Shown here piece by piece: positions 41,110-49,548 of a stretch of 64,000 nt of DNA. The stretch covers positions 99,799 to 163,798 of the forward strand of contig JBEKJI010000003.1 of NCBI GenBank assembly GCA_050011315.1, written 5' to 3'. Made by a program: the position numbers and the translations under genes. Position 1 is the first letter of the stretch; the number at the start of each line of letters is the position of its first letter. The notes under the pieces were generated by a model. That model saw only the letters and a program-made list of their open reading frames with translations, was not told the DNA's origin and did no database searches. This DNA is from Fen-549 sp050011315. Lineage in GTDB: Bacteria; Actinomycetota; Thermoleophilia; Gaiellales; Gaiellaceae.

Positions 41110-41176
41110 CGAGCGGGCATCCTAGCGCAGGCTCAGGGGCAGCGGGCGGCCCACTACCGCGCTGTGACCGGGTACC

Positions 41177-42427
41177 TCATCGCTCGACCATTCCGTAGAC
41201 GCGTCCGTAACCGACGATGTACACGCGCTTGCCGTCGGCGACCACCGGCGTGTACTTCCCGTCCGGGAAGGTCCAGAGCACGCGACCCGTGCCTGCGTCG
41301 AGGGCGTAGGTGCGACCGCTCAGGGTGGCGAAGTAGACAACCCCTGCGATCAGGGTTGGCGAGCCGGAGATGGCGCCGTTGGCCCGGAACTGCCAGAGCG
41401 TGCGGCCGCTGGCCGCGTCGAAGGCGTAGAACTTGCCGCTGTAGGAGCCCGCATAGACCCGCTCGTTCCAGACGGCGGGTGAGGAGTAGACGTAGCCGCC
41501 GGTCGAGCGCGACCAGATCAGCTTGCCGCTCGTGGCTCCGAAGGAGTAGACCTTGCCGTCGGTCGAGCCGATGTAGAGGCGTCCGTAAGCGGCCGTCGGC
41601 GTCGAGTAGAAGGTGCCGATGTTGCCGAGGCGCGCCTGCGCCGAGGCGCGCCAGATCTTCTTACCGGTACGGGCGTCGAAAGCGTAGACGTGGCTGTCGT
41701 AGGAGCCGGCGTAGAGGCGGTTGCCGTCGAGCGTGAGCGCTCCCTTGACGGCAGCGCCGGTTTGGAAGCTCCAGAGCACACGGCCGCTCTTCTCGTCGAG
41801 TGCGTAGATCTTCCCGTTCCAGTCGCCGACGAAGACGCGACCGCCGCTCACCACCGGAGAGGACTCGCTCGGTCCGATCCGGACTTTCCAGCGCTGGCGG
41901 CCCGAGGACGCATCGTAGGAGGCCACGAGCCCGTCCAGCCTGCGCCCGTCGCCGGCGTTGCAGGGCGGAAAGTTGAGGTAGGTGACGAAGACGAGTCTGT
42001 CGGCCAGCGCCGGTGAGGATGCCTGGCAGCGACCCGAGACTTGCTTCCAGACGGGCTTGCCGCTGCGCGCATCGAGGGCGACCAGGAGCCCCTCGTTGTT
42101 GGCGAAGTAGAGGCGGCCGTAGCCGATCACGGGCGGGAACTCGATCAGAGTGCCGGCCCCGTAGGTCCAGATCGTCCGGAAGGGCGGACGCAGCGCGCCG
42201 GGGCCGACGCGGGTGTGCTCGTTGTTGTAGCCGAAAGTGGGCCAGGGCACATCGGGCAGCTGCCCCGTGCGGGCGATCTCCCCGGTAGAGAACTCGGCCG
42301 AGGAGGAGCCGAAGATGTCCCGGCCCTCGTGCAGGCGCACGAGCACGAAGACGGCAGCCGTTCCGCAGAGCGCAAGCGCTATCGCGCCCACGATCGCGGC
42401 GATCCACTTCCAGTTGAGCGATTTCAC
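41177..42427 (-). CDS. Membrane-anchored PQQ-type (BamB-like) beta-propeller, copy 2
   Basis: A 416-residue protein with an N-terminal TM/signal anchor (Trp-Ile-Ala-Ala-Ile-Val-Gly-Ala-Ile-Ala-Leu), then about seven PQQ-like blades with the motif Gly-x-Leu/Val-Tyr-Ala-x-Asp-Ala-x-Ser/Thr-Gly-x-x-Leu-Trp. No PQQ-binding catalytic residues are evident, so it is likely a scaffold. GTG start overlaps the deacetylase stop by 4 bases. Paralogue at 43308-44912; both begin the propeller with Trp-Pro-x-Phe/Tyr-Gly and Pro-Pro-Phe-Arg. Acts outside the membrane. Confidence 0.82.
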   Translation of the reverse strand: MKSLNWKWIAAIVGAIALALCGTAAVFVLVRLHEGRDIFGSSSAEFSTGEIARTGQLPDVPWPTFGYNNEHTRVGPGALRPPFRTIWTYGAGTLIEFPPVIGYGRLYFANNEGLLVALDARSGKPVWKQVSGRCQASSPALADRLVFVTYLNFPPCNAGDGRRLDGLVASYDASSGRQRWKVRIGPSESSPVVSGGRVFVGDWNGKIYALDEKSGRVLWSFQTGAAVKGALTLDGNRLYAGSYDSHVYAFDARTGKKIWRASAQARLGNIGTFYSTPTAAYGRLYIGSTDGKVYSFGATSGKLIWSRSTGGYVYSSPAVWNERVYAGSYSGKFYAFDAASGRTLWQFRANGAISGSPTLIAGVVYFATLSGRTYALDAGTGRVLWTFPDGKYTPVVADGKRVYIVGYGRVYGMVER

Positions 42428-43311
42428 GCCGGCTCTCCGAGCGCCTGCAGCCGGGCTTCCAGCGTCGATGCGCTGTCGCTCCCGCTCACGCGTATCCGAG
42501 CCAGCTGAAAGAGGTCGTCCGGGGATGCCAGCCCGGGATTCTCGGTCGTCGCGCCGAGGAAGCCGGCGGCTTTGACGGCGGCGATCACTCTGTCGTCGTA
42601 GCGCCCGATCGGGTAGCAGAAGAAATCGACCGGCACGCGCAGCGTCTCCTCGAGCACCTCGCGCGAGCCCATGACCTGGCGCTCGAGGTTGGCGTCGTCG
42701 AGCGTCGTCAGGTTGGGATGAGTCAGGGTGTGCGCGTCGATCTCCCAGCCGGACGCGGCCATCCGGCGCAAGACGCGCGGCGATAGGCCCCAGGAAACTT
42801 TCATGTTCGCGACTTCCATGTTCAGGACGCCCGGCCAGTTGTGAGCTTGCAAAACCGGAAAGGCGTTCAGGTAATCGCCTCGGTAGCCGTCGTCGAACGA
42901 GAAGACTACCGGCTTGGGAGGGAGAGCCTCGATTCCCTTCCAGTAGCGATAGACCTGTGTGAGCGTGACGGCGTGGAAGCCATGCCGAGCGAGCATCGCA
43001 ACCTCGGCCGAGAAATCGGCCGGCCGAACGTAGAGCCCCGGGTAAGGAGCGCCCACCGGCGGAGCGGCGATCACGTGGTACATGAGGATCGGGACGGGGG
43101 AGTTGTGCGGCTCCGGGGGTCGAACGGGAGTGGTGACCCGGGGCGGTGGCTTGTGGCGGAGCGTCACCGGCCGGGAGGGATGGGCTCGCGGCGCCGTCGT
43201 CCTCTTCCGCTCGTGCGGGAGCATCAAGGTGGCAAGCCCGACCGCCAGCGCGAGCAGAAGCGATATCGCCGCGAGCCAGATGAACTTTCTGTCGCCGGGT
43301 TTCACGCTCAA
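42424..43311 (-). CDS. NodB-type polysaccharide deacetylase, membrane-anchored
   Basis: A 295-residue protein: TM/signal anchor (~10-30), Pro/Arg-rich linker, then a NodB domain starting Ile-Leu-Met-Tyr-His-Val. Motif 1 Phe-Ser-Phe-Asp140-Asp141-Gly-Tyr supplies the catalytic base and metal Asp; motif 2 His194-Thr-Leu-Thr-His198 supplies the metal His pair; Cys-Tyr-Pro-x-Gly-Arg follows. It should remove N-acetyl groups from a GlcNAc/GalNAc polymer outside the membrane. Start is a TTG overlapping the upstream propeller stop (TTGA); its own stop overlaps the next start. So propeller-deacetylase-propeller are tightly coupled. Confidence 0.88.
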   Translation of the reverse strand: MSVKPGDRKFIWLAAISLLLALAVGLATLMLPHERKRTTAPRAHPSRPVTLRHKPPPRVTTPVRPPEPHNSPVPILMYHVIAAPPVGAPYPGLYVRPADFSAEVAMLARHGFHAVTLTQVYRYWKGIEALPPKPVVFSFDDGYRGDYLNAFPVLQAHNWPGVLNMEVANMKVSWGLSPRVLRRMAASGWEIDAHTLTHPNLTTLDDANLERQVMGSREVLEETLRVPVDFFCYPIGRYDDRVIAAVKAAGFLGATTENPGLASPDDLFQLARIRVSGSDSASTLEARLQALGEPA

Positions 43312-44912
43312 CGCTTTCGTCGCCGGGAATTTCGTCGCACCGACCCGGCCCGGTGAGCTCTCACAGTAGCGGTCGCTGCTTTCGGCTCGAGCGCCCAGAT
43401 GCGCGAGTAACCGTGGAAGAGCAGGCGTTGACCGTTTCCGGAGACCGGAACGTAATCGCCGTGCGGGAAGCGGACGAGCACCCGGCCGCTCAAAGCGTCG
43501 ACTCCGTAGATGCGGTGGCCGAAGTTGCCGGCGTAGGCGACCCCCGAGACGACGACCGCGGCGCCCGAGATCGGGCTACCTGTCTGCAGCGACCAGAGTG
43601 TTCGCCCGCTCGCGGCGCTGAGGCAGTAGAAGACGCCGTCGTAGGAACCGAAGAAGACCCGGCCGCGCCATACCGCCGGCGATGAGTAGACGTAGTTGCC
43701 GGTCACGCGCGTCCAGAGTCGGCGGCCGTTTAGGGTGAAGGCGGTGATCGAGTTGCCGGTGGAAGAGGGCACGAAGAAGCGGCCGCGCGCAATCGCCACC
43801 GCTCCGTAGATCTTGCCGTTCACCCGGGGGGCAAAGCGAAGGCGCCCGTTTTTCTTGCTCAACACGAGCACGCGGCCGCTGTAGTCGCCGATGTACACAC
43901 GCGCCTTTGTGAGCGCGGCGGCGGCGGTGATCTTGTAGCCGGAGCGAAAGATCCAGCGAAATCTCCTCCGCCGCAGGTCGAACGCGTAGACACGTCCATT
44001 CCAGGAGCCGAAGTAGTCGATCCCGTGCTCGACCACCGGCGAGGACTCGATCGGAGAGCCGACGTACTTGCGCAGCAGGATCTTCCCATCCGAGCGTCGC
44101 AGCACGTACACCTTGCCGCGGCCCATCGTGTGCACGACTAGGTTCCTCCCCGCGATTGCCGGTGAGGCCGCCATCCTGGTGCGCAGCCGCCGGCTCCAGG
44201 CAACCGCACCGGTGCGCATCGAGATCGCCCAGACCGTCCCGCCGGCGTTCGCAACATAGGCCATGCCGTCGGAGACGACGGCCGGGAACTCGACCAGCGA
44301 ATGGAGACTGCGCGACCAGACGATCCGGAAGGGCGGTCGCAGCCGGATCGCGGTCTGAGCCTGAGTGCGAGTCGGGCCGACTCCGTACATCGGCCACTGC
44401 AGTGCCGGGCGGTAGATACGGATCGTGCGCCGGCTGGTGGGGCGGAAGGAGAAGATTTGCGAGCGTGCCCTGAAGCCGTCGGCGCTCGCCCGCACGATCA
44501 ACGTGGCTCGCCGGAGCACCCGCACGATCGCCTGGCCGTGCCGGTCGCTGGAAGCGGTGCGGGCGCCGATGCTCACCGTCGCGCCGGCGACGCGGTGATT
44601 CGTGTCGCCGTTCACGACCGTGACGACGACGTACTGCGGTCGCTTCGGCTTGCGCCTCGGCTGCGCGGGCTTTACCGGCTTGCGCGGGACGTTCGGGCGA
44701 GCTCGCGGAGGCGAGCTGTGCCGGGCCGGCCGCGTGCTGGTCTGCGTCTGAGCGCCGGTCGAGGTGCCCGGATCGGTCATCACGTAGCCGCAGCCGTCGA
44801 GCAGGCAGCCCGAGGCAAGTCCAGCGGCGAGGACTACGACGAGGCGCCTGCGGCGCCGCTCAGCTTTCGTTCTCTGCAGCGAGATGGCTTTCGAGAGGAA
44901 CGAGCGCGTCAT
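43308..44912 (-). CDS. PQQ-type beta-propeller lipoprotein with an N-terminal Ig-like domain, copy 1
   Basis: A 534-residue protein. Basic N-terminus, hydrophobic stretch and a probable lipobox (Leu-Ala-Ser-Gly-Cys36). Residues ~85-170 look like a carboxypeptidase-regulatory (Ig-like) domain (Thr-Val-Val-Asn-Gly-Asp-Thr ... Ala-Gly-Ala-Thr-Val-Ser-Ile-Gly). From ~175 on are seven PQQ-like blades (Tyr-Val-Gly-Asp-Tyr-Ser-Gly-Arg-Val; Gly-Ser-Tyr-Asp-Gly-Val-Phe-Tyr-Cys). The start at 44912 lies inside the 3' end of the ATP-grasp gene (53-base overlap). Likely a surface scaffold for the polysaccharide. Confidence 0.8.
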   Translation of the reverse strand: MTRSFLSKAISLQRTKAERRRRRLVVVLAAGLASGCLLDGCGYVMTDPGTSTGAQTQTSTRPARHSSPPRARPNVPRKPVKPAQPRRKPKRPQYVVVTVVNGDTNHRVAGATVSIGARTASSDRHGQAIVRVLRRATLIVRASADGFRARSQIFSFRPTSRRTIRIYRPALQWPMYGVGPTRTQAQTAIRLRPPFRIVWSRSLHSLVEFPAVVSDGMAYVANAGGTVWAISMRTGAVAWSRRLRTRMAASPAIAGRNLVVHTMGRGKVYVLRRSDGKILLRKYVGSPIESSPVVEHGIDYFGSWNGRVYAFDLRRRRFRWIFRSGYKITAAAALTKARVYIGDYSGRVLVLSKKNGRLRFAPRVNGKIYGAVAIARGRFFVPSSTGNSITAFTLNGRRLWTRVTGNYVYSSPAVWRGRVFFGSYDGVFYCLSAASGRTLWSLQTGSPISGAAVVVSGVAYAGNFGHRIYGVDALSGRVLVRFPHGDYVPVSGNGQRLLFHGYSRIWALEPKAATATVRAHRAGSVRRNSRRRKR

Positions 44913-45852
44913 TCTCTCCTTTTTGCAGCACAACTTGAGAGAAGAAACGGGTCATTACGACGCCCTCCTCGAACTCGCCCAGTCTGGGCTCCGGCTGCTC
45001 GCCGGCCGCCAGCGCCAGTGCCAGCTCCGGATAGCGGGAGCCGGCCGCCGTCGGGAGCGCGAAGGCACCGCCGAAGCGCGGATTGACGTCGGTGATCTCG
45101 AGCCGGCCGTCCGGCTCTCGGAAGCACTGTACGGTTGCCGGGCCGCGCAGTTCGAGCGTCTCGCCGACGCGACGCCCGAGCTCGATCAACTCCCAGTCGC
45201 GCAGCGTCATGCCCTTGATCGACTCGCCTCCCTTGGAGTGGATCATCGTGCGCGGGATTGCGTTCAGGCAGCGGCCGTCGAGGTCGCAGAAGATGTCGAT
45301 AGAGAACTCCTTGCCCCGGCAGGCGTGCTGCACCATCGACGGCACCTTGGTGTAGCGGAGAAAGAAGGCGAGCTCCTCGTCGTTCGAGGCGCGGTAGATG
45401 TGGTTGGAGCCGAAGCCTTCGCGCGCCTTCACCAGCACCGGATAGTCGATCTCGGCGGGCGGCTCCTCGGGCAACCAGGTGTCGGGCGAGACGATGCCGT
45501 TCTCCAGGAAGAACAGGTGCGCGGCGTACTTGTCGGCGGTGCGCTCGATCACCTCGCTGTCGGGCAGGAGGACGAGCGCCGGCGCAAGCTCGGGCACGGC
45601 GGCGGCAAGCACGCGGTGATCGAGGTCGGTGAGCGGGACGATCAGGTCGACGTCGTGCTCCCGTACCAGCTCGGCGAGCGCGCCGACGTAGCCGGGATCG
45701 GCGTAGCGCGGCACCACGGCGAAGCGGTCGGCGCGGTAGAGGGTCGGCGCGTAGGGGCTGACGTCGGTGGCGAGCGTGACGGCTCCGGCCTTGCCGAAGG
45801 CTTCGACGACGTCGACGCGCTGACCGGCGCAGGTGAATAGGCAGGTGGGCAT
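44860..45852 (-). CDS. ATP-grasp ligase
   Basis: A 330-residue ATP-grasp protein of the CarB-like type: N-terminal Rossmann-like domain (Cys-Leu-Phe-Thr-Cys-Ala-Gly-Gln-Arg), Pro-Val-Leu-Val-Lys-Ala-Arg-Glu-Gly-Phe-Gly-Ser-Asn (ATP-binding Lys and loop), and Ile-Thr-Asp-Val-Asn-Pro-Arg-Phe-Gly-Gly (metal ligands). Such enzymes join a carboxylate to an amine or similar nucleophile through an acyl phosphate. In sugar loci they often attach amino acids to glycans or make precursors; the substrate is unknown. First gene of the minus-strand series, overlapping the lipoprotein gene. Confidence 0.85.
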   Translation of the reverse strand: MPTCLFTCAGQRVDVVEAFGKAGAVTLATDVSPYAPTLYRADRFAVVPRYADPGYVGALAELVREHDVDLIVPLTDLDHRVLAAAVPELAPALVLLPDSEVIERTADKYAAHLFFLENGIVSPDTWLPEEPPAEIDYPVLVKAREGFGSNHIYRASNDEELAFFLRYTKVPSMVQHACRGKEFSIDIFCDLDGRCLNAIPRTMIHSKGGESIKGMTLRDWELIELGRRVGETLELRGPATVQCFREPDGRLEITDVNPRFGGAFALPTAAGSRYPELALALAAGEQPEPRLGEFEEGVVMTRFFSQVVLQKGENDALVPLESHLAAENES

Positions 45853-45906
45853 CTTCTGCGTGAGGGTACCGGCCCGGGCGAGCCGCCGGGTAGCGAAGAT
45901 ACCGCC

Positions 45907-46449
45907 ATGCTACGGCTCGTGCTGAAAGTACTCGCCCTCGCGCTCCTTGCCTGGGCCGGTCTGGCCGTCTATCTCTTCGTTTTTCCGCGTCAGAACCGGC
46001 CGGCCCACGCGAGCGCGATCATCGTCCTCGGCGGCGATGCCCGGCAGCGCGTGCCGCTGGGTCTCGAGCTTGCCGGCGCCGGGGTCGCTCCGGTGCTCGT
46101 TGTCTCAGACGGGGCCGGCTCCGACTGGGCGCCGGCACGTGCGCTCTGCGCCCATCCCGGCGGCCGTTCCTTCAAAGTCGTCTGCTTCCGTCCCGACCCC
46201 TTCAGCACTCGCGGCGAGGCTCGGGAGATGAAGAGGATGGCGGCGGCGCAGCGCTGGCGCTCGCTGCTCGTGGTCACTTCGACCTATCACGTCTATCGCG
46301 CCCGTATGCTCTTCCAGCGCTGCCTTAGAGGACAGCATGTGCGCCTGTACGTCGAGGGCACCCGCTCGAGCCGGCTCTCGCTGCCGCTGAACGCCGCCGC
46401 CGAGACGCTCAAGCTGGTTCTGGCAGAGACCGTGCGCCGCGGTTGCTGA
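45907..46449 (+). CDS. DUF218 (YdcF/SanA-like) membrane protein
   Basis: A 180-residue protein with one N-terminal TM helix and a DUF218 domain: Ile-Ile-Val-Leu-Gly-Gly-Asp-Ala, Pro-Val-Leu-Val-Val-Ser-Asp-Gly, Phe-Ser-Thr-Arg-Gly-Glu-Ala, Val-Val-Thr-Ser-Thr-Tyr-His-Val-Tyr-Arg-Ala. Some relatives act in wall or polysaccharide formation, but the reaction is not known. Divergent from the ATP-grasp gene with 54 bases between; alone on the plus strand in this part. Confidence 0.85.
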   Translation: MLRLVLKVLALALLAWAGLAVYLFVFPRQNRPAHASAIIVLGGDARQRVPLGLELAGAGVAPVLVVSDGAGSDWAPARALCAHPGGRSFKVVCFRPDPFSTRGEAREMKRMAAAQRWRSLLVVTSTYHVYRARMLFQRCLRGQHVRLYVEGTRSSRLSLPLNAAAETLKLVLAETVRRGC

Positions 46450-46502
46450 CGGTCGCTAGATCCTGTCGCCCGGTCATATCCGGGCAAAGCGGACTCGACC
46501 GG

Positions 46503-47105
46503 TCAGTCCGAGCCGTGCTTGGAAGACCCGTGGCGCCAGCCGCCGTGGGCGCCCTTGTAGGTACCGCGGAAGAGCGAGCGAGGCGTTCGCAGCAGGATGC
46601 GCAGGTCGAGCCCGGCCGAGCGGTGTTCGACGTACCAGACATCGAGCTCGATCCGCTCCTCCCAGGGCAGCTCCGCTCGACCGTTCACCTGTGCCCAGCC
46701 GGTCAGTCCGGGCTTTACCTCGAGCCGGCGTCGCTGGCGCGCGGTGTACTTGTCGACCTGGTAGCGGAGCGTCGGGCGCGGTCCGACGATGCTCATATCG
46801 CCGCGGAGCACGTTCCAGAGCTGTGGCAGCTCGTCGAGGGAGAGGCGCCGCAGTAACCGTCCCACCCGAGTGATTCTCGAATCGTCCCGGTCGACCGCGA
46901 AACCCGCACCCATCTTCTCGGCGCCTACGACCATCGTTCGCAGCTTGAGCAGCTCGAAGTCGGTACCGTCCTTGCCCACGCGCTGCTGGCGGTAGAGGAC
47001 AGGGCCGCCGCCAGTGAGCTTGATCGCCAGCGCCGACAGCCCAAGGATCGGACTCGCGACGGCGAGCCCGAATCCGGCCAGGGCGGCGTCGGCTACGCGG
47101 TTCAT
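46503..47105 (-). CDS. WcaJ/PssY-type initiating sugar-phosphate transferase
   Basis: A 200-residue polyprenyl-phosphate sugar-1-phosphate transferase of the short, single reentrant-helix class: hydrophobic N-terminus, Tyr-Arg-Gln-Gln-Arg-Val-Gly, Lys-Leu-Arg-Thr-Met, Asp-Glu-Leu-Pro-Gln-Leu-Trp-Asn-Val-Leu-x-Gly-Asp-Met-Ser-x-Val-Gly-Pro-Arg-Pro, Pro-Gly-Leu-Thr-Gly-Trp-Ala-Gln-Val-Asn-Gly-Arg. It starts repeat-unit synthesis on undecaprenyl phosphate at the inner membrane face. Its start shares one base with the stop of the upstream GT2 gene. Confidence 0.92.
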   Translation of the reverse strand: MNRVADAALAGFGLAVASPILGLSALAIKLTGGGPVLYRQQRVGKDGTDFELLKLRTMVVGAEKMGAGFAVDRDDSRITRVGRLLRRLSLDELPQLWNVLRGDMSIVGPRPTLRYQVDKYTARQRRRLEVKPGLTGWAQVNGRAELPWEERIELDVWYVEHRSAGLDLRILLRTPRSLFRGTYKGAHGGWRHGSSKHGSD

Positions 47106-48217
47106 CAGCGCGTTCCCTCGGCGGCTTCCCAGGTCGCCGGGACGCCGCGGCGCAGGTAGTTCCAGAGCGAGACCAGCGTCGCCCAGGTCACGAGCAGGTA
47201 ATAGCGGGGAAGGGAAAGTCCGAGCAGGGCGCCCAAGATCCCACCCAGCTGTATCGCCAGCACGAGCAGGTAGGGGAAGCCCTGGTTGAGGACGACGAGA
47301 GCGATCGAGAGCCCGAGCAGAAGCAGGTGGAGCAGGCCGCTGCCGTAGCGAAGCAGCCGGTGCGAGATCACCTCGATCAGGTAGCCGGGCGTCAGCCGCT
47401 TCAACATCGAGCCCCGTAGCGTGATCAACCAGCAGTGCTCGAACATGCGTACCTTGCGCCGGTACTCGCTCTCGACCGACGGGGTCGGCTTCTCAAGTGC
47501 GTGCGCCTGGGGCTCGTAGACGGCACGGCGCCGCCTCTGCACCATCACGTAGGGCAGCGAGAGATCGTGACCGAAGCGGGGATCGACGTTCACGTAGTCG
47601 GCGCGTTTGAGCGCATAGATCGAGCCGTTGCCGCCGGTGATCGAGCCCAGCTTCGACTCCTGTGCGCGCAGCCAGAGCTCGTAGCGCCAGTAGAGGCCCT
47701 CCTTGTTCGACCCGTCGGCCCGCTCGAGCTGCAGGCGTCCGCAAACGTAGGCGACCTTGGGATCGGCAAGGTTGGCGGTGAGCCTGCGCAGCGCGTAGGG
47801 CGCCCAGGTTGCATTGGCGTCGGAGAAGGCGACGACCTCGGCCTTGCTCGCGGCGACGGCCCGGTTCTGCGCTGCCACCTTGCCGCCGCGCGGGCAAGCG
47901 AGCAGGCTCACACGCGGCTGGCGCTTGGCGACGGCACGGACGATTTCGTCGGTGCGGTCATCGGAGGCGTCCGAGGCGACCACGATCTCGACCTTCTCGG
48001 CCGGGTAGTCGAGCGCGAGCAGATTCTCGAGCCGCCGCTTGATCACCGCCTCCTCGTTGTGCGCCGCGACGACGATCGTGACCGTGGGCTCCCAATCTCG
48101 CTTGGCGACCTTGCGCGTGAACAGGCGCGCGGCCAGCCCGGCCGTGAGCGGGTAGGCCACGTGCGTCCAGACGATCAGCCCCAGCGCCGTCCAGAGAATG
48201 ATCTCGAGCGCGAGCAC
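47105..48217 (-). CDS. GT2 processive-type glycosyltransferase (membrane)
   Basis: A 370-residue enzyme with an N-terminal TM, a GT-A domain (Val-Val-Ala-Ala-His-Asn-Glu-Glu, Ala-Ser-Asp-Ala-Ser-Asp-Asp, Ser-Asp-Ala-Asn-Ala-Thr-Trp, Gly-Gly-Asn-Gly-Ser-Ile-Tyr) and two or three C-terminal TM helices. The layout resembles IcaA/HasA-like family members. It may extend or polymerise the glycan. The Arg-Arg-Lys-Val-Arg-Met segment stands where processive enzymes have Gln-x2-Arg-Trp, so processivity is uncertain. Directly upstream of the WcaJ-type gene. Confidence 0.87.
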   Translation of the reverse strand: MLALEIILWTALGLIVWTHVAYPLTAGLAARLFTRKVAKRDWEPTVTIVVAAHNEEAVIKRRLENLLALDYPAEKVEIVVASDASDDRTDEIVRAVAKRQPRVSLLACPRGGKVAAQNRAVAASKAEVVAFSDANATWAPYALRRLTANLADPKVAYVCGRLQLERADGSNKEGLYWRYELWLRAQESKLGSITGGNGSIYALKRADYVNVDPRFGHDLSLPYVMVQRRRRAVYEPQAHALEKPTPSVESEYRRKVRMFEHCWLITLRGSMLKRLTPGYLIEVISHRLLRYGSGLLHLLLLGLSIALVVLNQGFPYLLVLAIQLGGILGALLGLSLPRYYLLVTWATLVSLWNYLRRGVPATWEAAEGTR

Positions 48218-48297
48218 GCTGCGAGTGTAGTTACCGGAGGCTGGGCGATTGCAGCTTGCCGGCGCTCCCGTCTTCTTTATAGAAAGTGCCGGTGGGG

Positions 48298-48771
48298 CTA
48301 CTTGGCGCAGGCCGTGGCGCCGAGCTGGCGGAAGATGCGATTGCTCTCCTCGTCCATGGCGCCGCCGCTCCTGATGAGCTTATTGAAGAGTTTCGAGTAT
48401 TCCGCCCGATCATTCCTCTCGACTGCGACGATCACCTGCTCGATAATGCCGCGTTCCTGCTGGGCGATTGTGAGAATCCGGTCGACGGAGGCCTCCTCGT
48501 TGGCCGGGGGCTTGAGCTTCTTCATCTCCGCGACGAGCTGTGCTAAGAGGTTCTCGTTCCTCTTCATCAGCTTCGCTGCCTCGGCACTGCTCTGGGAGTT
48601 CCCGAGAGGTTTGATCTTCTTCCGGTAGTCCGTACAGAGCGCGCTGACCTTTGTTGCGAACTCAGCCTTGCTCAGGCGCTTCCCGCTTCCTCCGCCGCCG
48701 CAGCCGCCGAGAACGATCGCGCCCGAGACGAGAAGCACCGCCATCACGGTCGTTTTCTGGTTGCGCTTCAT
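48298..48771 (-). CDS. Small lipoprotein, paralogue 3 of a tandem set
   Basis: A 157-residue lipoprotein: signal peptide ending in a lipobox Val-Leu-Gly-Gly-Cys followed by a Gly-rich linker, then an all-helical domain with a conserved opening (Lys-Arg-Leu-Ser-Lys-x-Glu-Phe-Ala-x-Lys, Leu-Cys) and a C-terminal Cys. The pair of Cys suggests one disulfide. AAGGAGAG lies 6 bases before the ATG at 48771, which fixes the start. Function unknown; family common in Thermoleophilia-like genomes as far as I recall. Most diverged of the three copies. Confidence 0.75.
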   Translation of the reverse strand: MKRNQKTTVMAVLLVSGAIVLGGCGGGGSGKRLSKAEFATKVSALCTDYRKKIKPLGNSQSSAEAAKLMKRNENLLAQLVAEMKKLKPPANEEASVDRILTIAQQERGIIEQVIVAVERNDRAEYSKLFNKLIRSGGAMDEESNRIFRQLGATACAK

Positions 48772-48896
48772 CTCTCTCCTTCCGGGCTCGTGATCGTGGC
48801 GGATTCGTTCGCGCGATCCTAAAGGATGGGAGGACGGCCGCAACGACCGCCGCGTTCGACGGGCGGTAGCGGCCGATCCGGCTTCCGAAAGAAGCA

Positions 48897-48925
48897 AGGC
48901 CCCTCGCCCGGGGGCGGCGGGGCCT
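48897..48925 (-). terminator. Terminator after lipoprotein paralogue 2
   Basis: AGGCCCC (48897-48903) pairs with GGGGCCT (48919-48925) around a GC-rich loop. Read on the minus strand the stem is followed by TGCTTCTTT. It lies 31 bases after the stop of the gene at 48956. Confidence 0.6.
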
Positions 48926-48955
48926 CGCGTTGAAAAGCTCCGGTGAGTGAACGAG

Positions 48956-49420
48956 CTAGCTCTTCTGGCACTCCGTGATGCCCAACTGCTTGAACAGAGC
49001 CTTGCTCTCCTTGTCGTTCTTATCGCCCTCGCTGATGAGGGTGTTCAACGTAGCCTTGTCCTTCGCCTTGACCGCGGCGATCAGGGCCTCTATGCGAGCG
49101 GCCTGCTCTTCGCCGAGAGTGACGACTCGCTTGACGGTGGCCTCCTCGCTGGCCGGGGGCTTGAGATTTTTGACGTCGGCGATGAGCTTCTTGTCGAGGG
49201 GGAGCAGCTTGTCGAGCGAGGCCAGGGCTTCGGCGTCGGTCTTGGGCGTGGGGACCGCGTTGACTTTCTTGTTGTAGGCGGCGCAGAGCTCGTTCGCCTT
49301 GGCCGCGAACTCCTTCTTGCTCAGGCGCTTGCCGCCTCCTCCTCCGCCGCAGCCCGTCACGACGATCACGCCCGCGACGAGAAGCGTTCCAACTACGGTC
49401 GTACGCCGATTCGGTTGCAT
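48956..49420 (-). CDS. Small lipoprotein, paralogue 2 of a tandem set
   Basis: A 154-residue lipoprotein with lipobox Val-Val-Thr-Gly-Cys, a six-Gly linker and a helical domain (Lys-Arg-Leu-Ser-Lys-Lys-Glu-Phe-Ala-Ala-Lys-Ala-Asn-Glu-Leu-Cys-Ala-Ala-Tyr-Asn-Lys-Lys), a central Leu-Lys-Pro-Pro-Ala-Ser-Glu-Glu-Ala-Thr motif and a C-terminal Glu-Cys-Gln-Lys-Ser. Start supported by GAAGGAGAG ~5 bases upstream. Closest to paralogue 1. Exported and membrane-tethered; function unknown. Confidence 0.78.
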   Translation of the reverse strand: MQPNRRTTVVGTLLVAGVIVVTGCGGGGGGKRLSKKEFAAKANELCAAYNKKVNAVPTPKTDAEALASLDKLLPLDKKLIADVKNLKPPASEEATVKRVVTLGEEQAARIEALIAAVKAKDKATLNTLISEGDKNDKESKALFKQLGITECQKS

Positions 49421-49497
49421 GGGCTCTCCTTCGGACGCGCGGCTGTTCCGGACGTAATAAGTCGATCCTACGGGAAGAGAGGCTGTCCTAAAAGAGA

Positions 49498-49521
49498 GAG
49501 ACCCGGCGGCCGCCGGGTCTC
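49498..49521 (-). terminator. Perfect 24-bp palindromic terminator after lipoprotein paralogue 1
   Basis: GAGACCCGGCGG followed by its exact reverse complement CCGCCGGGTCTC. Read on the minus strand it is followed by TCTCTTTTAGG, a fair U-tract, so it is an intrinsic terminator for the gene ending at 49549. Confidence 0.75.
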
Positions 49522-49548
49522 GCTCGCGTTCCTAATCCTCTCCTCGAG

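Noticed and set aside
47435..48628. 397-codon plus-strand frame opposite a GT2 gene and a lipoprotein gene
   Set aside because: It crosses two real minus-strand genes and a terminator region, and has no domain signature.
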